Virus record (IMG/VR): IMGVR_UViG_3300036944_000899
Location: 1 to 29,095 of that record
Direction: 5' to 3' (one strand)
Length of the DNA stretch: 29,095 nucleotides
Origin: a virus
Shown: positions 18,722 through 27,242 of the stretch, one piece after another
Numbering within the stretch: the stretch's first letter is position 1
Layout: every line of letters starts with the position of its first letter
Made by a program: the position numbers and the translations under genes
The notes under the pieces: generated by a model
What the model was told of the DNA's origin: nothing
Database searches by the model: none
Seen by the model: only the letters and a program-made list of their open reading frames with translations

Positions 18722-20236
18722 TTAAAGTGGAGTTGTATTTGCTACTGGTTCAGTAACTACTGGTTCGATTACAACATCAAAATCAGGAATTACTGGCGAG
18801 GCTGGTGTTTCAGGAACCGGATCAACGACTGGTGCGACCGGATCTACTGGCGCAGGTTCTGGTGTTGGTTCAACAACAGGAATGTCAACGACCGGAGTTT
18901 CTACAACAGGATCAGGAGTTACAACCACTGGGGCTGGCTCTTCAACTGGTGTAGGAACTGGTTCTTCGACGGGAACTGGAGTAGGTTCAACTACAGGCTC
19001 AGGAACTGGTTCTGGTGTTGGTTCAACAACAACTACTGGTTCTTCGACGGGAACTGGAGTAGGTTCAACTACTGGTTCTGGTGTTGGTTCAACAACAACT
19101 ACTGGTTCTTCGACGGGAACTGGAGTAGGTTCAACTACAGGCTCAGGAACTGGTTCTGGTGTTGGTTCAACAACAACTACTGGTTCTTCGACGGGAACTG
19201 GAGTAGGTTCAACTACTGGTTCTGGTGTTGGTTCAACAACAACTACTGGTTCTTCGACGGGAACTGGAGTAGGTTCAACTACTGGTTCTGGTGTTGGTTC
19301 AACGACTACCACAGGCTCAGGAACTGGCTCTGGTGTAGGTTCAACAATTACAACTGGATCTGGGGATGGTGTTGGTTCAGGAACTGGAGTTGGGGCTGGT
19401 GCAAGAGCATCAATAAGTTGTTGACTTAGTGTGTCAATTGTAGCTTGCATCACAGAAACTTGGAGTTGCAGTTCATTGACTTTTGTGTCATCAACAACTG
19501 TAACTGTTGGTCCAGGAATCTCAACAACACGTTCAGGACCAGGTACTTCAACCGTAACTTCTTTTACAACTTCAACTGTTGGACCTGGAACTTCTACGAT
19601 ACGTTCGGGTCCGGGAACTTCTACAGTGACTTCGCGAACGACTTCAACTGTTGGACCTGGAACTTCTACGATTCTTTCCGGACCTGGAACCTCAACAACA
19701 CGCTCAGGTCCTAAGACTTCTACGATTCTTTCTGGACCAGGTACTTCAACAACACGCTCTGGGCCAGGAACTTCTACAGTGACTTCACGAACGACTTCAA
19801 CTGTTGGTCCAGGAACCTCAACGTTAACTACACGCTCAGGTCCTGGTACCTCAACAATGCGCTCAGGGCCAAGAACCTCAACGATACGTTCAGGTCCTGG
19901 CACTGGCACTTCAACAAGTTTTTCGACTTCGCGAACGACTTCTACAGGGACATCAACACGTACTTCTTTGATAACTTCAACGATTACTGGTGGTTGAGCT
20001 TCAAGTCTACCTGTCATATATTTGATGACATTTTCAGACTCAAGAGCCTTTGCACCAAGAGCAGCAAGATCATCTTGAGCGTCTTTGATATCTTTAGTAA
20101 TACGCTCTTTATCTGCTTGATATGATGATTCGTTTTCCTTCAGTTTTTGCTGAAGGTTCTTAATACGCTTTTCAAGTCTTTCTCGTTCTCCGGCAATGCC
20201 ATCAACGATTCCCTGTACGTCTTCTAAAAGTCTCAT
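18722..20236 (-). CDS. Pro/Val-rich repeat structural-type protein (504 aa)
   Basis: Residues 1-85 form a coiled coil (LEKRIKNLQQKLKENE). Then come many VEVPGPERIVEV/VEVVREVTVEVPGP repeats, a second short coiled coil near residues 250-280 (VNELQLQVSVMQATIDTL), and a long PTPEPV/PVPVEEPVVVVE repeat region to the end. No catalytic motif is present. Such extended Pro/Val/Glu rods with coiled-coil ends suit fibres or flexible spacers on a virion; this is inference. The adjacent gene encodes a related protein. DNA repeats include 144-bp tandem units (18965-19318). Confidence 0.78.
   Translation of the reverse strand: MRLLEDVQGIVDGIAGERERLEKRIKNLQQKLKENESSYQADKERITKDIKDAQDDLAALGAKALESENVIKYMTGRLEAQPPVIVEVIKEVRVDVPVEVVREVEKLVEVPVPGPERIVEVLGPERIVEVPGPERVVNVEVPGPTVEVVREVTVEVPGPERVVEVPGPERIVEVLGPERVVEVPGPERIVEVPGPTVEVVREVTVEVPGPERIVEVPGPTVEVVKEVTVEVPGPERVVEIPGPTVTVVDDTKVNELQLQVSVMQATIDTLSQQLIDALAPAPTPVPEPTPSPDPVVIVEPTPEPVPEPVVVVEPTPEPVVEPTPVPVEEPVVVVEPTPEPVVEPTPVPVEEPVVVVEPTPEPVPEPVVEPTPVPVEEPVVVVEPTPEPVVEPTPVPVEEPVVVVEPTPEPVPEPVVEPTPVPVEEPVPTPVEEPAPVVVTPDPVVETPVVDIPVVEPTPEPAPVDPVAPVVDPVPETPASPVIPDFDVVIEPVVTEPVANTTPL
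18965..19318 (-). repeat. Tandem 78/66-bp coding repeats (144-bp period)
   Basis: The sequence TTCGACGGGAACTGGAG recurs at 18965, 19043, 19109, 19187 and 19253, giving alternating spacings of 78, 66, 78 and 66 bp. Each unit encodes 26 or 22 residues of the PTPEPV-PVPVEEP type. The near-identical DNA indicates recent duplication of a 144-bp block; all lengths are multiples of three, so the frame is kept. Confidence 0.85.
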
Positions 20237-20248
20237 CTCTACTTCCTC

Positions 20249-21361
20249 TTATTGTTTGTCGGCTGGAAGCTCAAGAATAAGCTCAGATTCTGCCGATGGC
20301 ACCAATACTTCATCAGTATTTAGTGGTGCTTCTTCAACGATTGATTCGAAGATAGGAGCATCTTGTAATGCAGGAGCGTCAACAAGAACTTCTTCAACAG
20401 GTGTGTCGAAGATTGGTTCTGGGAACGGGATCACTGGATCAACAATTGGCTCTGTTACTTCAGGAGCTTCGATAACCACTGTGTCATCTTCGACCATAGG
20501 TTGTTCGTCGATGATGTCTGGACTAACTGGGGCTGGTAGGTTAACCTCAGGTGTTGGTTCAACAACGACTACTGTTTCTTCAACAACAGGTGTTTCGATT
20601 ACAACTGGTTCTTCGATGATAACAACTTCATCAACAACAGGTGTTGGGACTGGCTCAACTACCACAACTTCGTCAACGACTGGTGGTGGAAGTAGAACTA
20701 GTTCTGGTGTTGGTTCATCTACAACTACTGTTTCTTCGACAGGAACTGGTGCAGGTTCTACTACAACAACTTCATCGACAACTGGTTCTGGTGTTGGTTC
20801 AACAACCACAACTTCAACCACTGGTTCTTCAACAGGAACTGGAGCGGCTTCTTCAACAGGTAGGCTAGGTTCAACTACAACAACTTCATCGACAACTGGT
20901 TCTGGTGTAGGCTCAACAACCACAACTGCAGGAGTTTCAACAACTACTGGTTCTGGTGTAGGTTCAACCACTACAACTGTTTCTTCGACTGGTGGTGCAG
21001 CTTCTTCAACAACAACAACCACAGGTGGCATGAGGAATGCGATCGCAGCAGAAGCTTGCGATGCTTTTCCAACTAGACGTGTCTTTTTAGCATTAAGAAC
21101 AGCTAACTCGCCATCAAACTCAGCTTTGATATCTGCAAACTGAGCTTCGGTTTGTGCAATCTCTGCACTAAATTGTTCAACATCAACATTAGTTTCTGCA
21201 AGAATTTCCTGCAGCTGTTCAACTAGTGTCTTAGATAATTGTTTTGGTTCAGCCACAGCCGATGCTGCAACTGGTGCGGAAAGGTGTTCAGATTCGCGCT
21301 CATCACGCTCATCGTCATTCTTCCATCCGCCACGACGGCCGAAATCCTTTTCGTTGCCCAC
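20249..21361 (-). CDS. Pro/Val-rich repeat protein with coiled coil (370 aa), GTG start
   Basis: The start is GTG 21361 with GGAG 8 nt upstream. The N-terminal 40 residues are charged (GRRGGWKNDDERDERESEH). A coiled coil follows (QLSKTLVEQLQEIL to about residue 105), then repeats of VVVVEPTPEPVV and PAPVPVEE, and an acidic, less repetitive C terminus (EVTEPIVDPVIPFPEP). It is related in composition and repeats to the 504-aa protein encoded next, so they probably form one structure. A CTAAATA late motif lies upstream at 21411. Confidence 0.75.
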   Translation of the reverse strand: MGNEKDFGRRGGWKNDDERDERESEHLSAPVAASAVAEPKQLSKTLVEQLQEILAETNVDVEQFSAEIAQTEAQFADIKAEFDGELAVLNAKKTRLVGKASQASAAIAFLMPPVVVVVEEAAPPVEETVVVVEPTPEPVVVETPAVVVVEPTPEPVVDEVVVVEPSLPVEEAAPVPVEEPVVEVVVVEPTPEPVVDEVVVVEPAPVPVEETVVVDEPTPELVLLPPPVVDEVVVVEPVPTPVVDEVVIIEEPVVIETPVVEETVVVVEPTPEVNLPAPVSPDIIDEQPMVEDDTVVIEAPEVTEPIVDPVIPFPEPIFDTPVEEVLVDAPALQDAPIFESIVEEAPLNTDEVLVPSAESELILELPADKQ

Positions 21362-21410
21362 GTGAAATTCTCCTTTTTTGCGTTTTTCTTTTCAGATATT
21401 TTCATACACC

Positions 21411-21417
21411 TATTTAG
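21411..21417 (-). promoter_or_regulatory. Late promoter motif (CTAAATA)
   Basis: CTAAATA on the minus strand lies about 50 nt above the GTG start at 21361, between the repeat-protein gene and the 21437-21742 gene. It would serve the two Pro-rich genes. Confidence 0.55.
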
Positions 21418-21436
21418 CTCGTATCGAATTTTACAG

Positions 21437-21742
21437 TTAACGATCAGTGCCGGGTGATGACCATCTGGCACTATTAAGTATCTTAGAATAAGGATCGCCG
21501 TCTTTTGTCGTGAGAAGAATTTTTATTTTTGTTTCACTTAGATCAAAATAATCAATGTTACCAGGTTTTGAAATGTCTTCTAAAGCTAGACGATAGGTTC
21601 TCTTAATAAGATCATGAGAAATCTGTCTCACTTTGTATACAGGTCCAGTTATCTCAGGCTCTGAAGTTGTGTTGTTCCAGAAATCATATTCTGGTTCTTT
21701 CAGAATGTTAATGTAGTCACCTAGCTCTAGCTCTGAAGACAT
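21437..21742 (-). CDS. Hypothetical protein (101 aa)
   Basis: I start at ATG 21742 (AGGGG upstream), not the TTG at 21748. The protein (LELGDYINILKEPEYDFWNN, GPVYKVRQISHDLIKRTYRLAL, KIKILLTTKDGDPYSKIL) looks like a small alpha/beta or beta-barrel protein. No family is recognised. It directly follows nrdJ and may be co-transcribed with it. Confidence 0.6.
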   Translation of the reverse strand: MSSELELGDYINILKEPEYDFWNNTTSEPEITGPVYKVRQISHDLIKRTYRLALEDISKPGNIDYFDLSETKIKILLTTKDGDPYSKILNSARWSSPGTDR

Positions 21743-21751
21743 ATCCAACCC

Positions 21752-23617
21752 CTAGATAGAAGTTACTTCGCATCCGCCAGCTGAGCAAGCAAGCTCCTGG
21801 CTTCCTGTAGTTTGATCTTCTTTTTCGAAGTCGCGCAGTTTATCCCAGTCGATTGATTTAGGCGAATTCTCAACCCACTTTTCATAGGTTTCCTTATCAA
21901 TATCCTGATATGGTGCTTGCTGATAGGTGTGGTCGTCACGTGGCAGGAAAGCTACTCCGGTGATCTCATCAAAGTGCTTATAAACGAATGCTGCCATGTC
22001 TACCCATTCGTCTTCACCAACGTTAATGGTTACAGAAGGTTTATGTTCACACCACTCGCGCTGAACTGTTAGCCAAGTTTCAAGATGTTCTAGAGCGGTA
22101 ATGTCATGACGTGTGACAGCACCCTTTGGTGACTTCTGGGGGAAGCTGAACACAGTAGTTTTGTTTGGCATCATCACATCTGGCTCGTTTGGAACACCTT
22201 GAGCCTTAAGGAATGTCGTCATTGCATCGAAGTTATCACCGCGAATAGTACGGAGATAGTATTCCGAGTGACGTGGGTGAATACCGGATGCTGAATCAAC
22301 AAGCTGTGATACGGTTCCAGATGGTTTCACACAGGTGATAGCAACTGACTGATTGATGCCGAGTTTCTTGGCCCACTCAGCGTTTACTTTGACAGAGAGC
22401 TCTCTAAGTTCATTCATCCACCCAATAGCTTTTGGGTTGTCGAAGATACCTGTCATAGAAACGCCGAGAAGTCTTTCCTCTTCGCAGTTGTCTTTCCAGA
22501 TCTTACGGAGATATTTGAAGTCGGTGAAGGTTGACTGGATCGTTCCGAGGATCACAGCCAGTTCTACCTTCTGCTTCAGTGTTTCGAGAGTATCTTCAGC
22601 ACGAACTACAACTTCTGTGAGGTTGCAGAATTGATACGGCCGAAGGATGATCTCTGAACACGGATTAGTGCCAAAATGAACTCCATCGATTTCTCTACGT
22701 CCGCATCGAAGGGCTTGGTTGTTTGATGCTTGACGGTTGAAGATCCCACGTTCGCCAGACTTAGACTCATATAGCGACTTCCATTCGTCAAGGAATTGGC
22801 CAACCGTTGGTTTCTCATTATACACCGCTGAGTTATTAGCAAGAGCACGGTGGGGATGGGTTGTCCACCACTGACCGTTCTTGCAGGTTGCCATCTCACG
22901 ATCATTGAGATCCGAGAGGGAGATAAGTGCTGAGCGGCGAACGCCACCAGCAACGATTACTTCTGCTGTTTTACAGCAAATATCATGAACTTCAAGCGGA
23001 CGAAGTCTACGACCACCGGCATTACGGAAGATGTCAATGCAATATTCAAAAAGACGCTTAAGTGGTTCCGGACCTGAAGCACGCCCACCGAATGTCTTTA
23101 GACGCTCACCTTCAGCACGCACCTTTGAATAATCAAGATTTGGGATTTGACCAGAATACAAAAGAGCCAGGAGCTCTTTGAAAGCTCTGGCCCAACCAGA
23201 CTTGGAATCACCGATGATGATGGTGGTATTGGTTTTCTCAAAGTGTTCAGCAATAATTGGCAGCTTGTCTGTGTACATGCGTTCAACAGAGAAGCCGACA
23301 CCTGTACCGCACATTAGGATGTACATTAGCTCATCGAATGAGCGAACATTATCAATTGGAAGATAAGAACAGTTGTAAGCGGCAACGTTGCAACGTTCCA
23401 TTGCTGGGCCAGCTGTCATTAGTGCACGCATTGAAGGCATAACTTCAAGGTTCACAATGGCGTTGAATATTTCGTCTTTAAGTTTAGTTGTAAGCTTATC
23501 TGGTAAAACAAAACTACAGTAACGTCTAACCGTCTCATCCCAAGTCTCGCGTCTATTCTCTTCCTCAAGCCATCGTGCGTATCTGGACACGGCAATGACG
23601 CGTTGGTAATCTTTCAT
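21752..23617 (-). CDS. nrdJ: Adenosylcobalamin-dependent ribonucleotide reductase, class II (NrdJ)
   Basis: This monomeric B12-dependent RNR resembles the Lactobacillus leichmannii type and makes deoxyribonucleotides. Its key residues match that enzyme: YNCSYL (first active-site Cys), NPCSEIILRPYQFCNL (thiyl Cys, Glu two residues on, second active-site Cys exactly 11 residues on), and C-terminal CSAGGC with a spacing of five (redox shuttle cysteines). At 621 aa it is shorter than the about 740-aa bacterial enzyme. It lets the phage make dNTPs without oxygen but requires host cobalamin, common in rhizobia. A late motif (23647-23653) lies upstream, and ThyA is nearby. Confidence 0.95.
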   Translation of the reverse strand: MKDYQRVIAVSRYARWLEEENRRETWDETVRRYCSFVLPDKLTTKLKDEIFNAIVNLEVMPSMRALMTAGPAMERCNVAAYNCSYLPIDNVRSFDELMYILMCGTGVGFSVERMYTDKLPIIAEHFEKTNTTIIIGDSKSGWARAFKELLALLYSGQIPNLDYSKVRAEGERLKTFGGRASGPEPLKRLFEYCIDIFRNAGGRRLRPLEVHDICCKTAEVIVAGGVRRSALISLSDLNDREMATCKNGQWWTTHPHRALANNSAVYNEKPTVGQFLDEWKSLYESKSGERGIFNRQASNNQALRCGRREIDGVHFGTNPCSEIILRPYQFCNLTEVVVRAEDTLETLKQKVELAVILGTIQSTFTDFKYLRKIWKDNCEEERLLGVSMTGIFDNPKAIGWMNELRELSVKVNAEWAKKLGINQSVAITCVKPSGTVSQLVDSASGIHPRHSEYYLRTIRGDNFDAMTTFLKAQGVPNEPDVMMPNKTTVFSFPQKSPKGAVTRHDITALEHLETWLTVQREWCEHKPSVTINVGEDEWVDMAAFVYKHFDEITGVAFLPRDDHTYQQAPYQDIDKETYEKWVENSPKSIDWDKLRDFEKEDQTTGSQELACSAGGCEVTSI

Positions 23618-23646
23618 TTTTGATAATCCTACAGGGGGTTGGGTAT

Positions 23647-23653
23647 TATTTAT
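23647..23653 (-). promoter_or_regulatory. Late promoter motif (ATAAATA) upstream of nrdJ
   Basis: ATAAATA on the minus strand lies 29 nt above the nrdJ ATG in the gap after the 54-aa gene. A late motif before a nucleotide-metabolism gene is unexpected, so nrdJ is probably also reached by read-through from early promoters. Confidence 0.5.
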
Positions 23654-23679
23654 GTGGTGTATTGTTCTTATGGACCCCG

Positions 23680-23844
23680 TTAACGATACTTAATTTTGTT
23701 GGGTGACGACAGAGAGAAACGCCCACGATCTAGGATTCTCATATTGATTGGGTAGGTGTAGAGATAGTTGTTTGATACAACAAAATCTCCCTCAAGAGGT
23801 TCAGTTGTCACAACGTTGAATGCTGTTTCGAAATGCGTAATCAT
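23680..23844 (-). CDS. Hypothetical protein (54 aa)
   Basis: A 54-residue ORF beginning MITHFETAFNVVTTEPLEGD has a GGAGATCC ribosome site just before its ATG and lies 8 nt after thyA on the same strand. The C terminus is basic (RGRFSLSSPNKIKYR). It has no recognised family. It explains most of the gap between thyA and nrdJ. Confidence 0.65.
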   Translation of the reverse strand: MITHFETAFNVVTTEPLEGDFVVSNNYLYTYPINMRILDRGRFSLSSPNKIKYR

Positions 23845-23852
23845 TGGATCTC

Positions 23853-24785
23853 CTATACGGCCATCGGGGCTTTAATTGCAGGGTGTGGATTGTAGTTCAC
23901 TAGTTTAAATTCATCTGGGTGCATCGTGTGCCACGCTTGCAGAGTATCATTAAATTCTGGAATGATTACCTTTGGTTCATCGCGGCTCAAACGTGTCAAC
24001 TGCTCACCCACTTGCTCAACGTGGTTTTCGTAGATGTGAACATCACCGAGTGACATTATCAGGCGACCCGGCTTTAGCTTGGTTACCGCAGCGATGATGT
24101 AAGTTAGAAGAGCATAGGAAGCGATGTTGAATGGAAGGCCGAGGAACGTATCCACAGAGCGCTGGAACATCATACACTCAAGGTAGCCGTCATTGGTGAC
24201 GTTGAATTGAGCAAGAATGTGGCATGGTGGTAGACACATCAGGTCAAGCTCACCAGGGTTCCATGCGGTGATGATATGACGACGACCATAGGGATCTTTC
24301 TTTAGACCTTGGATAAGATTATCAATTTGATCAATCGAATGAAACTCACCATCACGGTGGTATTGCCAGTCGCGCCATTGAACACCATAGATGCGACCGG
24401 CATCACCAACGTAACCTTGCTTGTTACGACTCACCCAGTATTCAGCTTCAACGTTGTCCGTCCAGATCGTACGATGCGTCGCAAAACTATCTTCAAGACT
24501 CTGTTCATCAGTGAAAACATACTCACCCGGCTTAGCATGAACAAGCGAAGCTAGTGAACGCTCATCTTGGTCGCCATGAAGAAACCAGATAAGCTCAGAG
24601 ACGATCGCCTTCCATGCCATGCGCTTAGTCGTAAGAGCAGGGAAGGTATCCTTCAGGTCAAACTCAATCTGCTCACCGAAGATACCGATGGTGTCAACGC
24701 CCGTTCGGTTCTTTCGTTTCACACCCTTGGCGAGAATCTTCTCTAGCAGCGTGTGGTATGTATTGTCATGGCGGTTCTTAATCAT
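23853..24785 (-). CDS. thyA: Thymidylate synthase (ThyA)
   Basis: This enzyme converts dUMP to dTMP with methylene-tetrahydrofolate. Motifs: KRKNRTGVDTIGIFG near the N terminus, SELIWFLHGD, RIYGVQWRDW, YGRRHIITAWNP, catalytic LPPCHILAQF, QRSVDTFLGLPFNIASYALL, DVHIYENH and the terminal YNPHPAIKAPMAV. It is full length (310 aa) and ends in the conserved C-terminal Val, so it should be active. It works with NrdJ to supply dTTP during phage replication. Confidence 0.97.
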   Translation of the reverse strand: MIKNRHDNTYHTLLEKILAKGVKRKNRTGVDTIGIFGEQIEFDLKDTFPALTTKRMAWKAIVSELIWFLHGDQDERSLASLVHAKPGEYVFTDEQSLEDSFATHRTIWTDNVEAEYWVSRNKQGYVGDAGRIYGVQWRDWQYHRDGEFHSIDQIDNLIQGLKKDPYGRRHIITAWNPGELDLMCLPPCHILAQFNVTNDGYLECMMFQRSVDTFLGLPFNIASYALLTYIIAAVTKLKPGRLIMSLGDVHIYENHVEQVGEQLTRLSRDEPKVIIPEFNDTLQAWHTMHPDEFKLVNYNPHPAIKAPMAV

Positions 24786-25181
24786 TTACTGATCTTTCTG
24801 TTCAACTGCTATTACGTTTCTTTCGATCCACTTAATCTGGAGAGTATAATCTTTCACATTCCAAGCATCATTCGTTGTATAAAGATCAGAGAGTCGAAAC
24901 CCATCAGCTAAATCAAGAATCTCATCGAAATAATTATACGAGTGAATCACACCATCTTTAGTTTTGATTCTGTTACCAGTCAACCGGTTTTGATCAATTG
25001 GGTCGTCAGAGACAGGACACGAATCAGATCTTCCAACAATCTCATCACCAAGAACTTCTACAAGAACACCAAGGCAACAATGCATGGTTTGTTCTTCACC
25101 GACAATCTTCAAACGTTTTTGACCATGAATATATTTTCCAGACTTAAGAGCATCGATCCAGGCTTGTTTTATGTTCGTCAT
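24786..25181 (-). CDS. Conserved phage protein (131 aa), CCLGVLV motif
   Basis: The frame begins best at ATG 25181 (GGAG 6 nt upstream; MTNIKQAWIDALKSGKYIHG). A longer reading to 25259 is possible. The W-x-ALxSGxY-xxG and HCCLGVLVEVLG segments match an unnamed family common in phages and some bacteria, of unknown function. The gene abuts thyA. Confidence 0.65.
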   Translation of the reverse strand: MTNIKQAWIDALKSGKYIHGQKRLKIVGEEQTMHCCLGVLVEVLGDEIVGRSDSCPVSDDPIDQNRLTGNRIKTKDGVIHSYNYFDEILDLADGFRLSDLYTTNDAWNVKDYTLQIKWIERNVIAVEQKDQ

Positions 25182-25243
25182 GTTATTCTCCATAATAAGT
25201 TTTGCTTCACGTAGAACGTCTTTTCTTATTGATTCGTATTCAG

Positions 25244-25456
25244 TCACAGGCGAGTCCATTTCGCACCAAAGAAAACCTTAGTCCAGAACCTGAACCACCA
25301 ACTTGGGTTCTTTGCAGTTACAAACACCCAAGTACGTTCGAGGAAACTAGCTTCCCACTTGGGTGGTGGTGGTAGCTCTAATTGCATACTACCAACATAA
25401 CTAATAGTTTCATTAATATTGCTGTACGCTGTTACCGTGGCGTCAGTTTCTGGCAT
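25244..25456 (-). CDS. Hypothetical protein (70 aa)
   Basis: I start at ATG 25456 with AAGGA 7 nt upstream (MPETDATVTAYS); ATG 25471 is also possible. The C terminus has an aromatic-rich, basic segment (PSWWFRFWTKVFFGAKWTRL) that could associate with membranes. The start overlaps the end of the primase gene. No family is recognised. Confidence 0.6.
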   Translation of the reverse strand: MPETDATVTAYSNINETISYVGSMQLELPPPPKWEASFLERTWVFVTAKNPSWWFRFWTKVFFGAKWTRL

Positions 25457-26522
25457 ATCGTTTTCCTTCATCAAGTTCGCATTTCTTACGTTGGCTAAGA
25501 ACCAAAAGAGCTTCCATTCCGGCGAATGTGTTTTCTTTGATTGTCTTTAGAATGAACTCTTGAGAGTAATCAGCCAGGATCATCTGGTTGATATCTTTGT
25601 ACTCTAGACCTTCCGGCCAGATGACAACTCTAAAGCCCTGCTCGATAGCGGTCTTGTTCTGCTTGACAATGTGTTTATTGCGAGGTTCATTATCGTAGAC
25701 AACTACTATATTCCTTCTTGGTATCTTTGTCAAGCTAATTGTCGCAGTTAAATTACCACCAGCAGCAGCAATTGAATTAGGCAGGAACATCGCATCAAAT
25801 GGACCTTCTGTAAGATACACAGTCTTTGTCTTATCCACTGTATCAAGACCATAGACCTTAGCCGCATCCTCTTGAAGCATAATCGAGATGTATCGAATCT
25901 CCGCATCCGGATCAAGACTTCTACCCTGATACCCAACCAGATTCTTCTCTTCATCCAAGAATGGGATAATGATACGTGCCTCATCATCTTCCGGATGAGT
26001 GAACTTACCCGGCAGCAGAGCATTGGTAAATGTCTTGAATTTCTCACAATAGAAAAGCTTGAAGTGTTCTTTTGAAGGAATCTTACGACCATCAATATAC
26101 TGCTTCGCAGGATGCTTAATCGGTAGTGCTGAGATCTTCACGAGTTCATTCAGCACAGTACCTTTCACGAATGATGGCTTCTTCATCTTCATTGCAAATT
26201 CTTCTACATCAGACTTAGGTTTAGTCTTATTCTTATTGACCAGTAGTTCCTTCATCATCTCACGCCACAGCTGAGAATCAATTTCCTTAAGAACATAAGT
26301 GAATCGATCAGACTTATTACACTTGTGACAGAAATACTTAAGTACACCCTTCTTAGGGAATATGTAGGCACGTGCCCGACGCTTATTCTCTTCAGAATCA
26401 CCACAAAATGGACATGACATATTATACACTGTTTTTAGTGCAGTCTTCTTCTTAAAGTTACGGAAACGGGACGAAACAAGCATCACATACTTGTTCTCTA
26501 ACCAAAGATTATCTTGCTGCAT
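25443..26522 (-). CDS. 61: DNA primase, T4 gp61-like
   Basis: An N-terminal zinc finger (SCPFCGDS ... FCHKCNKS) is followed by a linker and a TOPRIM catalytic core (VYLTEGPFDAMFLPN with Glu, then VVVYDNEPRNK with Asp), as in DnaG-type primases of T4 phages. The enzyme makes RNA primers for lagging-strand synthesis and would work with a gp41-type helicase not seen in this window. Length 359 aa is close to T4 gp61. An early promoter (26555-26582) is directly upstream. Confidence 0.92.
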   Translation of the reverse strand: MQQDNLWLENKYVMLVSSRFRNFKKKTALKTVYNMSCPFCGDSEENKRRARAYIFPKKGVLKYFCHKCNKSDRFTYVLKEIDSQLWREMMKELLVNKNKTKPKSDVEEFAMKMKKPSFVKGTVLNELVKISALPIKHPAKQYIDGRKIPSKEHFKLFYCEKFKTFTNALLPGKFTHPEDDEARIIIPFLDEEKNLVGYQGRSLDPDAEIRYISIMLQEDAAKVYGLDTVDKTKTVYLTEGPFDAMFLPNSIAAAGGNLTATISLTKIPRRNIVVVYDNEPRNKHIVKQNKTAIEQGFRVVIWPEGLEYKDINQMILADYSQEFILKTIKENTFAGMEALLVLSQRKKCELDEGKRYARN

Positions 26523-26554
26523 TCTTCACCGAATATATTAAGATCACATAAGTG

Positions 26555-26582
26555 ATTATACTCGTTTTGTCGTGGAAAGCAA
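26555..26582 (-). promoter_or_regulatory. Sigma70-like early promoter upstream of the primase gene
   Basis: TTGCTT (26577-26582), 16-nt spacer, TATAAT (26555-26560), minus strand, 32 nt above the primase ATG. It shares the CTTGCTTTC -35 region with the promoter at 13552-13580. Confidence 0.8.
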
Positions 26583-26591
26583 GTGATTTAT

Positions 26592-27242
26592 CTAGGTATC
26601 TTTTTGTTCAACAGGAATTGGTGCATTAGGCTCATAAACGCCGATTCCGATGATATAGTCTTGAGCATCTGACAGACGAACAGGAAACTTTCTACCAATG
26701 ATACGTCCAACTGTTGTTAATTCAACAACATGTTGGCCTTCTTGTGTAGTGTAAACAGTTTCATCGTTAGCAACAAATTCTGCAGCAATATCTTTGGGCC
26801 AAATATCAAAGTCTGATTTTCCATCATACAATTCTGGTGGACCCTTCAAAAATATCTTTGCATAACCAGCGGATACACGTACCATTTGATACTCACCGCT
26901 CTTCACACGTTTCTTAACCCAAGAGATTCCGGGGTCGTTGTCAATTATTGTTCTAAGAACATCAACTGGCACAAGGTTTGCATTGTGTTTAAGACGTTCC
27001 TCTACGATCTCACGAGTAAGACGCTCAATCGTTTCTTCAGCTGTCTTAAGACGATTGGTTACACGTTCAGAAAATGTGCGTTCCCGTTCGGCTTCGGTGT
27101 CTTCACGTACTACTGTTTCTTTTGCATACTTGCGGCGCTCTGCCACAATCCACACAACAGCTGCTCCGATTGGAGTTGCGATTGTTAAAATTGAGGGTAT
27201 TGCGTTTTGTAACGCCGTAAGGAAATCTACTGATGTCGTCAT
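26592..27242 (-). CDS. Membrane-anchored coiled-coil PAS-domain protein (216 aa)
   Basis: Residues 14-34 form a transmembrane helix (IPSILTIATPIGAAVVWIVA). Residues about 38-100 are a charged coiled coil (ERERTFSERVTNRLKTAEETIERL). Residues about 105-205 resemble a PAS fold: NDPGISWVKKR, AKIFLKGPPELYDGKSDFDIWP, FVANDETVY and a final IIGIGVYEP strand. PAS domains sense ligands, redox state or light or mediate dimerisation. There is no kinase or output domain. Its place in a membrane and spanin cassette suggests control of lysis or a holin-like role; this is inference. The stop codon overlaps the neighbouring early-promoter gap. Confidence 0.7.
   Translation of the reverse strand: MTTSVDFLTALQNAIPSILTIATPIGAAVVWIVAERRKYAKETVVREDTEAERERTFSERVTNRLKTAEETIERLTREIVEERLKHNANLVPVDVLRTIIDNDPGISWVKKRVKSGEYQMVRVSAGYAKIFLKGPPELYDGKSDFDIWPKDIAAEFVANDETVYTTQEGQHVVELTTVGRIIGRKFPVRLSDAQDYIIGIGVYEPNAPIPVEQKDT

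Noticed and set aside
18882-21143. Long plus-strand ORFs rich in Ser/Thr/Gly (up to 315 codons) opposite the Pro-rich genes
   Set aside because: They are antisense shadows of a biased repeat: the codons of PTPEPV-type repeats read backwards as STTGSGVG. They lack ribosome sites and functional composition, and the sense frames have starts, ribosome sites and a late promoter.
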